The notes under the pieces were generated by a model. It ran no database searches. It was not told the origin of the DNA and worked only from the letters and a program-made list of their open reading frames with translations. 64,000 nucleotides of DNA, from NCBI GenBank assembly GCA_003169695.1, contig PNAS01000057.1, positions 97,026-161,025 on the forward strand, in the 5' to 3' direction. Positions 1 through 7,028 of the stretch are shown here, in pieces. How positions within the stretch are numbered: the stretch's first letter is position 1; each line of letters begins with the position of its first letter. The DNA comes from Spartobacteria bacterium. GTDB lineage: Bacteria > Verrucomicrobiota > Verrucomicrobiia > Chthoniobacterales > UBA10450. The position numbers and the translations under genes are program-made.

Positions 1-780
1 GCTTGGTTTGTAGAGCGCGCCTTCGATGCGCTCGCCGGCAACCTGATAAGCCACTTCGAGGATGTCCTGGTTCACCATCATCAACGGCATCTCGCGTTTG
101 GGCTTGCCGACTTTCGCCGCCAGCTCCTTCTGGATCCGAATCATCTCACGCGCGTGTCCATGCGCGAAATCGAGCGCCTTTACGAACTCCTCTTCCGGCA
201 GTTCCTGGGCGGCGCCTTCAATCATGATGACGTCTTTTTCCGTGCCGACGTAAACGAGATCGAGATCGCTTCTCTCGCGCTCGGTGTGAGTCGGGTTCGC
301 AATGAACTGGCCGTCGACCCGGCCCACGCGCACCGCGCCGATCGGACCGGCGAACGGTATGTCGGAAACACTGAGCGCGGCGGACGCGCCGTTGATCGCG
401 AGAATGTCCGGATCGTTCTCGCCGTCGGCGCTGAGCAGGATCGAAATGATCTGTGTGTCGTAGAGATAACCCGCTGGGAAGAGCGGCCGGAGCGGCCGAT
501 CCGTCATGCGCGAGGTGAGCGTTTCTTTTTCGGAAGGCCGGCCTTCCCGTTTGAAATATCCCCCGGGAAACTTGCCGACCGCCGCCGCTTTCTCGCGGTA
601 ATCAACGGTGAGCGGGAACCAGTCCTGCCCTTCTTTGATTTGTGTCGCTGAGACCGCGCTGACGAGCACCATGGTATCGCCGGTGGAGACGACAACCGAG
701 CCGTCGGCGAGCTTGGCGATTTTGCCGGTTTCGATTGAGACTTGCGTGGACCCGATTTGGGCCGTGACCTTGTGTTGCAT
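1..780 (-). CDS. pnp: Polyribonucleotide nucleotidyltransferase, 5' part (runs off window)
   Basis: Reading the minus strand from the ATG at 780 gives about 260 codons that match the N-terminal half of PNPase, with no stop before the window edge; the 3' end is missing. The start (MQHKVTAQIGST) and the first RNase PH-like domain are recognisable, including RPLRPLFP and the SDIPFAGPIGAV stretch. PNPase degrades RNA 3' to 5' by phosphorolysis and adds tails as part of the degradosome. It lies downstream of rpsO on the same strand, the usual bacterial order, about 200 bases away with a strong hairpin between them. Identity is very secure. Confidence 0.97.
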   Translation of the reverse strand, partial: MQHKVTAQIGSTQVSIETGKIAKLADGSVVVSTGDTMVLVSAVSATQIKEGQDWFPLTVDYREKAAAVGKFPGGYFKREGRPSEKETLTSRMTDRPLRPLFPAGYLYDTQIISILLSADGENDPDILAINGASAALSVSDIPFAGPIGAVRVGRVDGQFIANPTHTERERSDLDLVYVGTEKDVIMIEGAAQELPEEEFVKALDFAHGHAREMIRIQKELAAKVGKPKREMPLMMVNQDILEVAYQVAGERIEGALYKPS

Positions 781-830
781 AACTGCTGCTTTCTGGAATT
801 GGCGAATCCCAGGCCGGTCACCCTGATTGT

Positions 831-866
831 AGGTTTTAACCCCGAAAGTCTTCGGGGCTTAAACCT
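831..866 (-). promoter_or_regulatory. Hairpin in the rpsO-pnp intergenic region
   Basis: Two 16-base arms (831-846 and 851-866) pair with only two mismatches around a 4-base loop, with a CCCCGAA/TTCGGGG core. No long T run follows on the minus strand, so it is not a textbook terminator. In other bacteria the rpsO-pnp spacer folds into an RNase III processing hairpin that controls pnp mRNA. A similar role here is inference from position; attenuation is the alternative. Confidence 0.6.
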
Positions 867-978
867 CTAATCAAAGTGGAACGTCGGCCTGAGTGCCGGG
901 TTTACTTTCTATTTAGCGATGGCGTTAACGGCGAAAAGGCGGACGAGAGACGGGAGCGCGGCCTGAGATCGCTTGCGT

Positions 979-1242
979 TTACTTCCGCAAGTTGAGTTTC
1001 TCGAGCAGGTTTTTATACCGGCCGGACTCCGACTTGCTCAGATAATCGAGCAAGCTCCGGCGCATCGCCACCATCTTGAGGAGGCCGCGGCGCGACGAAT
1101 GATCTTTGGCGTGGCTCTTGAGGTGGTCGGTCAGCTGCGAGATCCGGCGGGTGAGGAGCGCAACTTGCACATCCGCGCTACCGGTGTCCTTCTCGTGGAG
1201 CTGGAACTCCTTCATGTCCATCGTGTCACTGCTTTCTGCCAT
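979..1242 (-). CDS. rpsO: 30S ribosomal protein S15
   Basis: This 87-residue protein has the usual S15 length and signature ([21 protein letters not shown]-like helix, [19 protein letters not shown]). S15 binds 16S rRNA in the central domain of the small subunit. The ATG at 1242 leaves a short extension (MAESSDTMD) before the conserved part; the internal ATG at residue 8 is a possible alternative start. pnp follows downstream, so the pair forms the conserved rpsO-pnp unit. Confidence 0.97.
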   Translation of the reverse strand: MAESSDTMDMKEFQLHEKDTGSADVQVALLTRRISQLTDHLKSHAKDHSSRRGLLKMVAMRRSLLDYLSKSESGRYKNLLEKLNLRK

Positions 1243-1303
1243 AAACGAGCCGGTATTGTAGGTGAATTAAGCGCCTTGGCAAGGGCGGGATATGGCGCGA
1301 TGC

Positions 1304-1693
1304 CTACTCGCTCTTTTTGCTCCGCATCAGTTCTTTGATCGAGGCGGTCGCTCCCCGAAGCGACACCTTATTATTCTGCGCTACTTTTCCCCAGGTGTGT
1401 CCTTCCGCTTTCATAGCCGCGACCTGATCGAAACTCTTGCGGGCAGCGAGCGCGATCGAGTGCGCCACATACACTTCGCCGAGGGTGAAGCCGGTGCGCG
1501 CTTTTTCTCTTTCCAGAGTCGTGCTGGCGACATCCGTGTTTATGGTGATGATGCTTAGCATCCGCGACTTATCTGTTTTCGCCGCGGCGTCGATTTCGGA
1601 GATCAGTTTGTTGATGGCCACTGAATCGTCGGCCCAGGCAATGGCTGGCGAAAGCAAGGTGATCATGAGGAAAATGAGCGCAGGCACCCTCAT
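1304..1693 (-). CDS. Small secreted protein of unknown function
   Basis: A 129-residue protein with a clear signal peptide (hydrophobic MRVPALIFLMITLLSP, cleavage likely after AWA). The mature part is short, helical and charged, with no motif I recognise. The middle contains VASTTLEREKARTGFTLGEVY, followed by a Lys/Glu-rich tail. Its codon use and GC-rich third positions look like the neighbouring real genes. It probably acts in the periplasm. No operon partner is evident; the glycosyltransferase upstream is about 100 bases away on the same strand. Confidence 0.75.
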   Translation of the reverse strand: MRVPALIFLMITLLSPAIAWADDSVAINKLISEIDAAAKTDKSRMLSIITINTDVASTTLEREKARTGFTLGEVYVAHSIALAARKSFDQVAAMKAEGHTWGKVAQNNKVSLRGATASIKELMRSKKSE

Positions 1694-1799
1694 ACAATTG
1701 TTCGATCACTAACAAAAAATCGGCCGCAGTGCGAGCAACAGTGCGAAACACGCTAACGCAGCTCTTTCTTGATAAGCGGACTAGAGGACCTGCCGGTGA

Positions 1800-2537
1800 T
1801 TAACCTCGCGCATTTTCGGCAGCCGGTTCGCGAGCCTTGGTCTCGCGTTTGCCATCGTACCAAAGATCCAGCTTGTCGCGCGATCGCACTCCCCGTTTTC
1901 CCCGGAGAATGATTCCCACCGACCGGCCCAAAACGTGGCGCGCGGAATTCATTCGCAACTTCCTTCCCGAGGTCACCACCGGATCGGCCAGCAAGCAGAA
2001 ACGTCCGAGCTTCTTCAGGGCCTGCGTAAAATAAATTTCCTCGCCGGCGAAGTATTGCTCATCGAAACCGCCGACGCGGTCGAAGAGGCCGCGAGTGGTG
2101 AAGAGGAACGCCCCGGCGCCGAGGTTGGCCGCGAAGTAGAGTTTGCAAAATACGTAAACGAAAATCCGTGCCCAAGGCGGAATCTCTTCGTTGATCTCCA
2201 TGCGCGCGCCCCCGCCCGCGCAACCGCTTCTCAGCGCCGTGAGCGCGGTCGACACATGCTGCGGTGCGATTCGCGTGTCCGCATCGACGAAAAACAGAAT
2301 GTCGCCTCGAGCATCGTTTGCGCCGGCATTTCGCGCCGCCGCGATTTGCCTGCGGTAAATAGTCAGAACGCGAGCGCCAGCAGTCGCGGCCACGGCCGCC
2401 GTGGCGTCCGTCGAGCCATCATTCACAACGATGATCTCGTACGGTTCCGAGTTCGCGGCGGCCGCGGCGCGAATTGATGAGAGCGTTGCCGGCAACTCCA
2501 GCTCTTCATTGTAGGCGGGAACGATAAACGAAAGCAT
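1800..2537 (-). CDS. Family 2 glycosyltransferase
   Basis: The 245-residue protein begins directly with the GT-A fold (LSFIVPAYNEE), followed by the nucleotide-binding VVNDGSTDAT at about residues 37-46 and a DAD metal motif at 85-87, as in GT2 enzymes that move a sugar from an NDP-sugar. The acceptor-side motif FAGEEIYFTQALKK near residue 165 resembles the ED region of the family. There is no C-terminal membrane domain, so it is a cytosolic or peripheral enzyme. Its substrate cannot be read from sequence. Confidence 0.9.
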   Translation of the reverse strand: MLSFIVPAYNEELELPATLSSIRAAAAANSEPYEIIVVNDGSTDATAAVAATAGARVLTIYRRQIAAARNAGANDARGDILFFVDADTRIAPQHVSTALTALRSGCAGGGARMEINEEIPPWARIFVYVFCKLYFAANLGAGAFLFTTRGLFDRVGGFDEQYFAGEEIYFTQALKKLGRFCLLADPVVTSGRKLRMNSARHVLGRSVGIILRGKRGVRSRDKLDLWYDGKRETKAREPAAENARG

Positions 2538-2630
2538 CGCGACTAAACTGTAGCGGTAGTCCGCGACAGTCGCATTCCCGGAATCAATCGGCGGTCATAG
2601 ATCGCCGCTCTAGGATGCAAATAGCAGCCG

Positions 2631-2891
2631 TCAGCTGATCAGATTGAACTTGAGGCAGACAAACAGGAGGATCAGCGCGCCGATCACCGACATGAAAAAC
2701 CCCGCGGCGTGAAACGGTGTACCCGGCTGCGGTTTGGAAAAGAGCCGCCCAATTAATCCACCGAGGATCGAGCCGCCGATTCCGATCAGCGCAGCTTTCC
2801 AAAAGCCAAGATGCTGGGCGCCGGGGTAGAGAACTTCAGCGAGCCAGCCGACGATAAAACCGACGATAATTGACCAGATAATGTGCAGCAT
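2631..2891 (-). CDS. GlsB/YeaQ/YmgE family membrane protein
   Basis: This 86-residue protein shows three membrane helices and the Gly-rich pattern of the transglycosylase-associated/GlsB family: an N-terminal IVGFIVGWLAEVLYPG helix, a GIGGSILGGLIGRLF turn and a final hydrophobic helix. These small inner membrane proteins are often stress induced; their biochemical role is not known. It stands alone between the glycosyltransferase and the cupin, all on the minus strand. Confidence 0.9.
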   Translation of the reverse strand: MLHIIWSIIVGFIVGWLAEVLYPGAQHLGFWKAALIGIGGSILGGLIGRLFSKPQPGTPFHAAGFFMSVIGALILLFVCLKFNLIS

Positions 2892-2987
2892 AAGTATTTA
2901 TTTTTGTGGACGTTTCGAGACGCGGGCAAGAGTAGCACCCGCCCAAAACGGAACGCCATACATTTTTACGGCGGTGCAGCGCGGCGC

Positions 2988-3335
2988 TTAGGGCGCGGCG
3001 GCTTGCTGATCCAGCGCGAGATAATCGTCGCGCGGCGGACTGAAGGTGTCGAGAACCATCGTGTCATCGATCGTCTCGACACCGTGCGGAACGTTACTGG
3101 CGAGATAAAATGATTCTCCGCCCTTCAGTTCCTGCGGCACACCGGACACGATCAGTTTCATCCGGCCTTCGAGAACGTGCACGATCTGTTCGTGCGCGTG
3201 TTTGTGCTCGGGCATGCGGCTGCCGGCATCGAGCTTGGCAATCATTTGATACATCAAAGTGCCGTAGGTGATGGTGCGACGCCGGATACCCGGCGCGATG
3301 TCGATCCACGGGTGCTCGTTCACTGGTTCGCTCAT
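2988..3335 (-). CDS. Cupin domain protein
   Basis: The 115-residue protein is a single small beta-barrel cupin. Motif 1 is seen as MPEHKHAHEQIVHVLEG (two His and a Glu as metal ligands) and motif 2 as FYLASNVPHGVE with the third His. Such one-domain cupins bind a metal and act as small dioxygenase-like, isomerase-like or sensor proteins; the substrate is unknown. It begins about 10 bases after the restored stop of the AI-2E-type permease gene, so it was probably the last gene of a VOC-permease-cupin unit before the inversion described at 3900-4613. Confidence 0.88.
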   Translation of the reverse strand: MSEPVNEHPWIDIAPGIRRRTITYGTLMYQMIAKLDAGSRMPEHKHAHEQIVHVLEGRMKLIVSGVPQELKGGESFYLASNVPHGVETIDDTMVLDTFSPPRDDYLALDQQAAAP

Positions 3336-3344
3336 GGAGTTGTT

Positions 3345-3905
3345 TTACTTGGAAGAAGCAATCGGATCAACCGCGATCTGGTTGGATGCCGCAAGCGGTG
3401 CCGCCACTTCCATCTTCGACATCTCGACACGCAGATAATTCAAACGACCGGCGAGAGGATCATGCCGGGGACACCCAGAGTTTTTCGCCGACGATCAAAC
3501 CGAACAACGTCAGCCAAATCGGATTGCGAATGCGGGCACCGACGATCTTGCTGTTCAAGAGATATTCCACCTTGTGGATGACAACGAGGAAGACAAGCGC
3601 GCCGATGGCAACCTTCGGTGAAGCAAGAAAGCCGATAAACACGATCACGGTGTTGCTCACGACGTTGCCGACAATCGGAATGAGCCCGCACAGGAACGTA
3701 AGCCCAATCACGACCGGCGCATACGGAAGCTGCGCCACGGAGACAAAGATCGCAGTCAGGACCGTGTTCACGCAGGAGATTGTCATTTGCGCGCCGATCA
3801 CCGTCGCGAAGCTGTGATAAAACTCGCGGAAACGCGCGCTGATTTTATCGCAGCAGACCGAGTAAAGGTTGTTTCGCAGCTTGTGCGATTCGCGGAAGAG
3901 ATCGA
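3345..3905 (-). pseudogene. AI-2E family permease, C-terminal part (separated by inversion, two frameshifts)
   Basis: Minus-strand reading from 3899 gives LFRESHKLRNNLYSV and then the typical AI-2E permease C-terminal half (GLIPIVGNVVSNTVI, HKVEYLLNSKIVG, NPIWLTLFGLIVG). The frame ends early at 3460. Adding one G after about 3478 and one T at about 3446 continues it with GVPGMILSPVV and LNYLRVEMSKME to a stop at 3345, giving the usual family C-terminus. The N-terminal half lies on the other strand at 4145-4613; joined, the two make a 341-residue protein of normal length. As assembled this gene cannot make a whole product. Proteins of this family are multi-pass transporters whose substrates vary. 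Confidence 0.85.
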
Positions 3906-4074
3906 TCCCGTGGATATCGAAGCGGCGGCGAAGGCGGTGACAAAGGCCGGTGAAAAAATTCTGAGCAAAGGCGAATTTTGCCCGGGCGAACCTTACCTGT
4001 TCTTCACGGATCCGGACGGTTACGAAGTCGAGATCTGGTTCGAATTGCCGACGCCAGTGGATCCGAAGCGTTGA
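3906..4074 (+). pseudogene. VOC (glyoxalase-like) protein, C-terminal part, inverted
   Basis: From 3906 the plus strand reads DPVDIEAAAKAV, then GEPYLFFTDPDGYEVEIWFE and a stop at 4074, the classic second half of a vicinal-oxygen-chelate protein; Glu in YEVEIW is the expected metal ligand. The sequence before 3900 in this frame is the antisense of the permease gene, so the open frame starting at 3787 is artificial. The matching N-terminal half is on the minus strand at 4608-4831. Confidence 0.88.
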
Positions 4075-4144
4075 CGAGAGGAGCGGCCGCCGTCAAAACG
4101 CAGAGTTAACCAGACAATAAAGTCCGGAAACACACCTGAGTCAG

Positions 4145-4613
4145 ATGACGAAACCCGCTCGATTCTCTTATGCCATGCTTGCAGCCACGCTCGTCCTGGT
4201 GGGCTCGTTGCACATAGGAGCACCGTTCCTCGCTCTGCTCTTCTCCTATTTCGTGCTGACGAAACTAGGGAGGTTTATTCGCAGCAAATGGCTTGCGCTC
4301 GCGCTCTTCATTCTCATTCTCCTGGGCATTGGTTATACGGCCGGACATTTCATTCGCGCTGCCGTCTCGGCCCTGCCGAAAATTGCGGATAACTCCATTC
4401 CCGCCGCGAGTGCCTGGGCGGAGGCGCGGGAAATCCATCTGCCCTTCACGGACTTCGAAAGTTTGAAGACTATGGCGAGGGATGCGCTCAAAGAGGAGGC
4501 GCATTACCTGGGGAACGTCGCGAACTTTGCGCGTAGCGCTTCGACCCTTTTGGTCTTCGGCATCATCGGCATTGTCGCCGCGATCAGTCTTTTCTTTAAC
4601 AGCCAGCTCGATC
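4145..4613 (+). pseudogene. AI-2E family permease, N-terminal part, inverted
   Basis: The ATG at 4145 starts a membrane protein with paired N-terminal helices (YAMLAATLVLVGS, ALLFSYFVLTKLG, LALFILILLGIGY) and a soluble stretch before another helix ending FFNSQLD, as in AI-2E/PerM family permeases. After 4613 the open frame continues to 4870 only through antisense of the VOC gene, so residues beyond about 156 are foreign. The true continuation is on the minus strand below 3900. Confidence 0.88.
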
Positions 4614-4831
4614 AAACGAAAACCAAAGTGCGCAATTCCGCCGCGCTTTCCCGTGCGCGGAGCCTCCTCTTTGAAGACCAGAACGTCGCGGCTTCCGGGA
4701 GTCTGCGCCCGGATGAAACCAGCGTCTCGATAGACCGGCTTCACGCCGAAGACCGCTTGGTAAAAACGGAGGGACCGTTCCGCATCAGCCACCGCGAGGG
4801 CAATGTGAGTCAAGCCATGCGTTTTTACCAT
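4608..4831 (-). pseudogene. VOC (glyoxalase-like) protein, N-terminal part
   Basis: The ATG at 4831 opens a typical VOC half-module: THIALAVADAERSLRFY (first metal His) and GGIAHFGFRLI (second metal His). Beyond 4608 the frame runs into antisense of the permease gene and loses all resemblance to the family. Joined to 3906-4074 it gives a 130-residue protein with the His-His-Glu metal set. Such single-module proteins include glyoxalase I-like, fosfomycin-resistance-like and extradiol-type enzymes; the substrate cannot be told. Confidence 0.88.
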
Positions 4832-4943
4832 ACCGGGCGACTCGTCATAAAAGAATGGAGCATGAAGTAATCAAGTAGTGAACCCCTCTTACTAACACTT
4901 CTGTCATCGCTTGACGCGCGCGATCGGTGAGCGAAATAGGTTC

Positions 4944-5141
4944 GTGCTCCAGTCGTCGCGCCTCGCGCACTTGTTGTTGATCGGTGTCCCGATATTTTCC
5001 GCGACTCTTCTTCCTGGTTGTGCGTCGTCGAACCGCACTGCCGCGGAGAACGCGGATCCACGAATGGCGCCCCAGGTCGAAAACGACCACGAGATTCACG
5101 GAGAAGTCGGCGCGCTCTACGGGACCACCGGGCGTCACTAA
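4944..5141 (+). CDS. Small lipoprotein
   Basis: A 65-residue product from the GTG at 4944 has a hydrophobic signal (LAHLLLIGVPIFSATLL) and a lipobox LPGC, so it should be lipidated at the Cys and membrane anchored. The mature part is about 40 polar residues ending HGEVGALYGTTGRH. An in-frame ATG lies at 4911, but the GTG gives a normal signal length. No known function; similar tiny lipoproteins are common in this kind of genome. Confidence 0.65.
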   Translation: MLQSSRLAHLLLIGVPIFSATLLPGCASSNRTAAENADPRMAPQVENDHEIHGEVGALYGTTGRH

Positions 5142-5188
5142 CCGCGCTTGGGTGCGATTTTGATTGCAGGCCGTCGTTTGCCGCCCCA

Positions 5189-5347
5189 TCAACGTGCTTT
5201 CAATCGCCCAATCAACCAGATGATCGCCAGAACAATCGCCACGACCCAGAGCACATAAAGAGCCAGGGACGTTACCGCGAGCGTGATTCGCGCAATTAGC
5301 CAAATGATCATCAACAGCACCGCGATCAGAATCAGCGAATGTTTCAC
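5189..5347 (-). CDS. Very small two-helix membrane protein
   Basis: Reading from the GTG at 5347 gives 52 residues (VKHSLILIAVLLMIIW...) that are two hydrophobic helices separated by a short RITLAV turn and end with a basic tail (IGRLKAR). This resembles the lmo0937/DUF5670 type of stress-associated mini membrane proteins; that link is from overall pattern only. A second GTG five codons upstream (5362) is possible. The gene falls between two longer spurious frames and is easily missed. Confidence 0.55.
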   Translation of the reverse strand: MKHSLILIAVLLMIIWLIARITLAVTSLALYVLWVVAIVLAIIWLIGRLKAR

Positions 5348-5404
5348 GTCACTGAATCGCACCCGCTGTCCGCTGCGTTTCCCCTCTTTCTTGCTCCCGA
5401 CTCG

Positions 5405-5986
5405 TCACTTGTCACCCGGCTCATCCAAATATTGCGGGTACAACTGGCGGGCGCACTCGGGGCAAACGCTGTGACTGAACTGCGCGTCGGAATGCGCGGT
5501 GATATATTTCTCGATTAGCTCCCATTCGCCACGCTCGTTGCGGATCTGCTTGCAAGCGGCACAGATTGGCAGCAGGCCTTCGAGACGCTTGATCTGCGCC
5601 ATCATCTCGAAAAGCTCGGCATTCAACTTTTCCTGTGCACGCAGTTGCGTTCGCACGATCGATGCGATACCCGCCACGACGATGCACGCCGCAAGCTCCA
5701 TGAGCGCATTCCAGCCCGCGACGCCCGGCGAGGAGTAGGGGTGGCCCGATGCGTAATCGGCCATGAACGACGTTCCGCCAGCGAGCAGCGCCATGTAGTT
5801 CCCGCTGCGAAGGCCGACGTGCCACGCTATTAGCCAGACCGGAAGGAAATAAAAGGCGAAGACATGCAGATCGTATCCGGTCGCATAGTCGAACCAACCG
5901 ATCGCACCCAGGATGATTAGAGCCAACGCCCAGAAAAAAACCGCCGTCTGGTGCCAGTGACGCTTCGGGCTTGGGGAATCGGCCAC
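5405..5986 (-). CDS. Membrane protein with C-terminal four-Cys domain
   Basis: The 193-residue protein has four predicted membrane helices in the first 120 residues (VFFWALALIILGAIGWF, FAFYFLPVWLIAW and others), a short helix with coiled-coil character (RTQLRAQEKLNAELFEMM), then a compact domain LLPICAACKQIRNERGEW...HSVCPECARQLYP. The last domain, with two CxxC pairs, is the same type found at the end of many PAS or receiver proteins in signal transduction and probably binds a metal. No output domain is attached. The role is likely sensory but unproven. Confidence 0.82.
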   Translation of the reverse strand: MADSPSPKRHWHQTAVFFWALALIILGAIGWFDYATGYDLHVFAFYFLPVWLIAWHVGLRSGNYMALLAGGTSFMADYASGHPYSSPGVAGWNALMELAACIVVAGIASIVRTQLRAQEKLNAELFEMMAQIKRLEGLLPICAACKQIRNERGEWELIEKYITAHSDAQFSHSVCPECARQLYPQYLDEPGDK

Positions 5987-6132
5987 CGCGCGATCAAATA
6001 CCGAAAGCGCTCTGCGGTCAATCCGTCAGTGCCGCTACTCCCTTCTCATTGCGGACCACTCGACACTCTTCGCCTCAAGGAACTTTCTTTGTTGAACGTT
6101 GGACGTTTCAACGTTCAATCTTCATTCCTTAA

Positions 6133-6267
6133 ATGCCTCGTTTTTTTCTCGTCCCTCTCCTTGTCCTCTTCTCCCTCGTCTTCCTGAGCAGCTGCGCTTC
6201 AACAACGACCACGACCGTTGGTGTCACCACCAACGAAGCCCCGCCACTTCACGAACTGGGTCATTAG
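6133..6267 (+). CDS. 44-residue lipoprotein
   Basis: ATG at 6133 to TAG at 6267 encodes a hydrophobic signal (RFFLVPLLVLFSLVF) with lipobox LSSC and a mature part of only 26 residues, starting CASTTTTTVGVTTN and ending LHELGH. The signal, Cys position and Thr-rich linker make a real lipoprotein likely. It resembles the small lipoprotein at 4944 in build. Function unknown. Confidence 0.6.
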   Translation: MPRFFLVPLLVLFSLVFLSSCASTTTTTVGVTTNEAPPLHELGH

Positions 6268-6343
6268 GTTCTTTTTCATCGGATGTTGGACAGCCCGCTT
6301 GCGAACGCTTTGGCGGGTGGGCGTTTTACTCGCCCCAACGCTG

Positions 6344-7012
6344 CTAAATTACTCGCTCGCTCAACGGCTCGTCCTTCGCCTTTGCCAGCAGCTCCCGCAC
6401 TTCCTCATCGGTCGTCTGCGAAAAATCTTCATAGAACTGGCCGACCCCATGAAAGAACTCCGGCATGAACGCGCAGATCATTTCATCCACTTCCGAGTCA
6501 AGCTCCTGACACGTTTCCGGCGCGCCCACCGGAACCGCGACCACGATTTTGGCCACGCTTTGTTTCCGCAGCGCCGCCGCGGCGGCGCGCATCGTTGCGC
6601 CAGTCGCGAGGCCGTCATCCACCAGGATGACAACGCGACCACGCAAGTCCGGAGCTGGCCGGTCTTGTCGATAGCGGGTTTCCCGCCGTTGCAGCTCGAC
6701 CTTTTCCCTGGATATGACCATCTCGAGAATTTCTTCTGCCTCCGGCAACGCGCTCACCACCTCTTCGTTCAGCACGCTCACATTGCCGGAAGCGATCGCG
6801 CCCATCGCTAGTTCCTCATAGCCCGGCACGCCCAGTTTGCGCACCACAAAAACATCCAACGGCAGACCAAGTTGCCGCGCCACTTCGTAGGCAACGGGAA
6901 CACCGCCGCGCGGCAGACCCAGGACGATCGTGTCGTCGCGGCCGCGGTAAGCACTCAATCTCTCCGCCAACCGCCGGCCCGCTTCCGCGCGGTTCGGGAA
7001 TATTCCTTCCAT
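6344..7012 (-). CDS. Predicted phosphoribosyltransferase
   Basis: From the ATG at 7012 the 222-residue protein begins MEGIFPNRAEAGRRLAERL and has the type I PRTase fold: IVLGLPRGGVPVAYEVA near the N-terminus and the PRPP-binding VVILVDDGLATGATM. It matches the COG1926-like family often found beside dienelactone hydrolase or universal stress proteins, although no such partner is here. The longer open frame to 7075 runs into intergenic ATTCG-type repeat and is not used. The start lies 17 bases after the stop of the cyclodeaminase-like gene, so the two are probably co-transcribed. Confidence 0.9.
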   Translation of the reverse strand: MEGIFPNRAEAGRRLAERLSAYRGRDDTIVLGLPRGGVPVAYEVARQLGLPLDVFVVRKLGVPGYEELAMGAIASGNVSVLNEEVVSALPEAEEILEMVISREKVELQRRETRYRQDRPAPDLRGRVVILVDDGLATGATMRAAAAALRKQSVAKIVVAVPVGAPETCQELDSEVDEMICAFMPEFFHGVGQFYEDFSQTTDEEVRELLAKAKDEPLSERVI

Positions 7013-7028
7013 TACTCTTCCTCTCCTC

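Larger units (their letters stand above)
3900..4613. other. Inverted segment splitting two genes (breakpoints at a 6-bp inverted repeat)
   Basis: GATCGA at 3900-3905 and its reverse complement TCGATC at 4608-4613 mark the two breakpoints. Reversing the bases between them joins the VOC gene halves in frame (HFGFRLI to DPVDIEAAA, 130 codons plus stop) and the permease halves in frame (FFNSQLD to LFRESHKL). Both joins fall exactly on the repeat, and both restored genes then lie on the minus strand about 70 bases apart, upstream of the cupin. No recombinase gene is nearby. It may be a real recent inversion, a phase-variable state or an assembly error. Confidence 0.9.

Noticed and set aside
4265..4831. 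A continuous 188-residue minus-strand VOC protein
   Set aside because: Homology ends at the inversion breakpoint (4608); the remainder is antisense of the permease gene.
4145..4870. A continuous 241-residue plus-strand membrane protein
   Set aside because: Only the first 156 residues fit the AI-2E permease family; the rest is antisense of a VOC gene brought in by the inversion.
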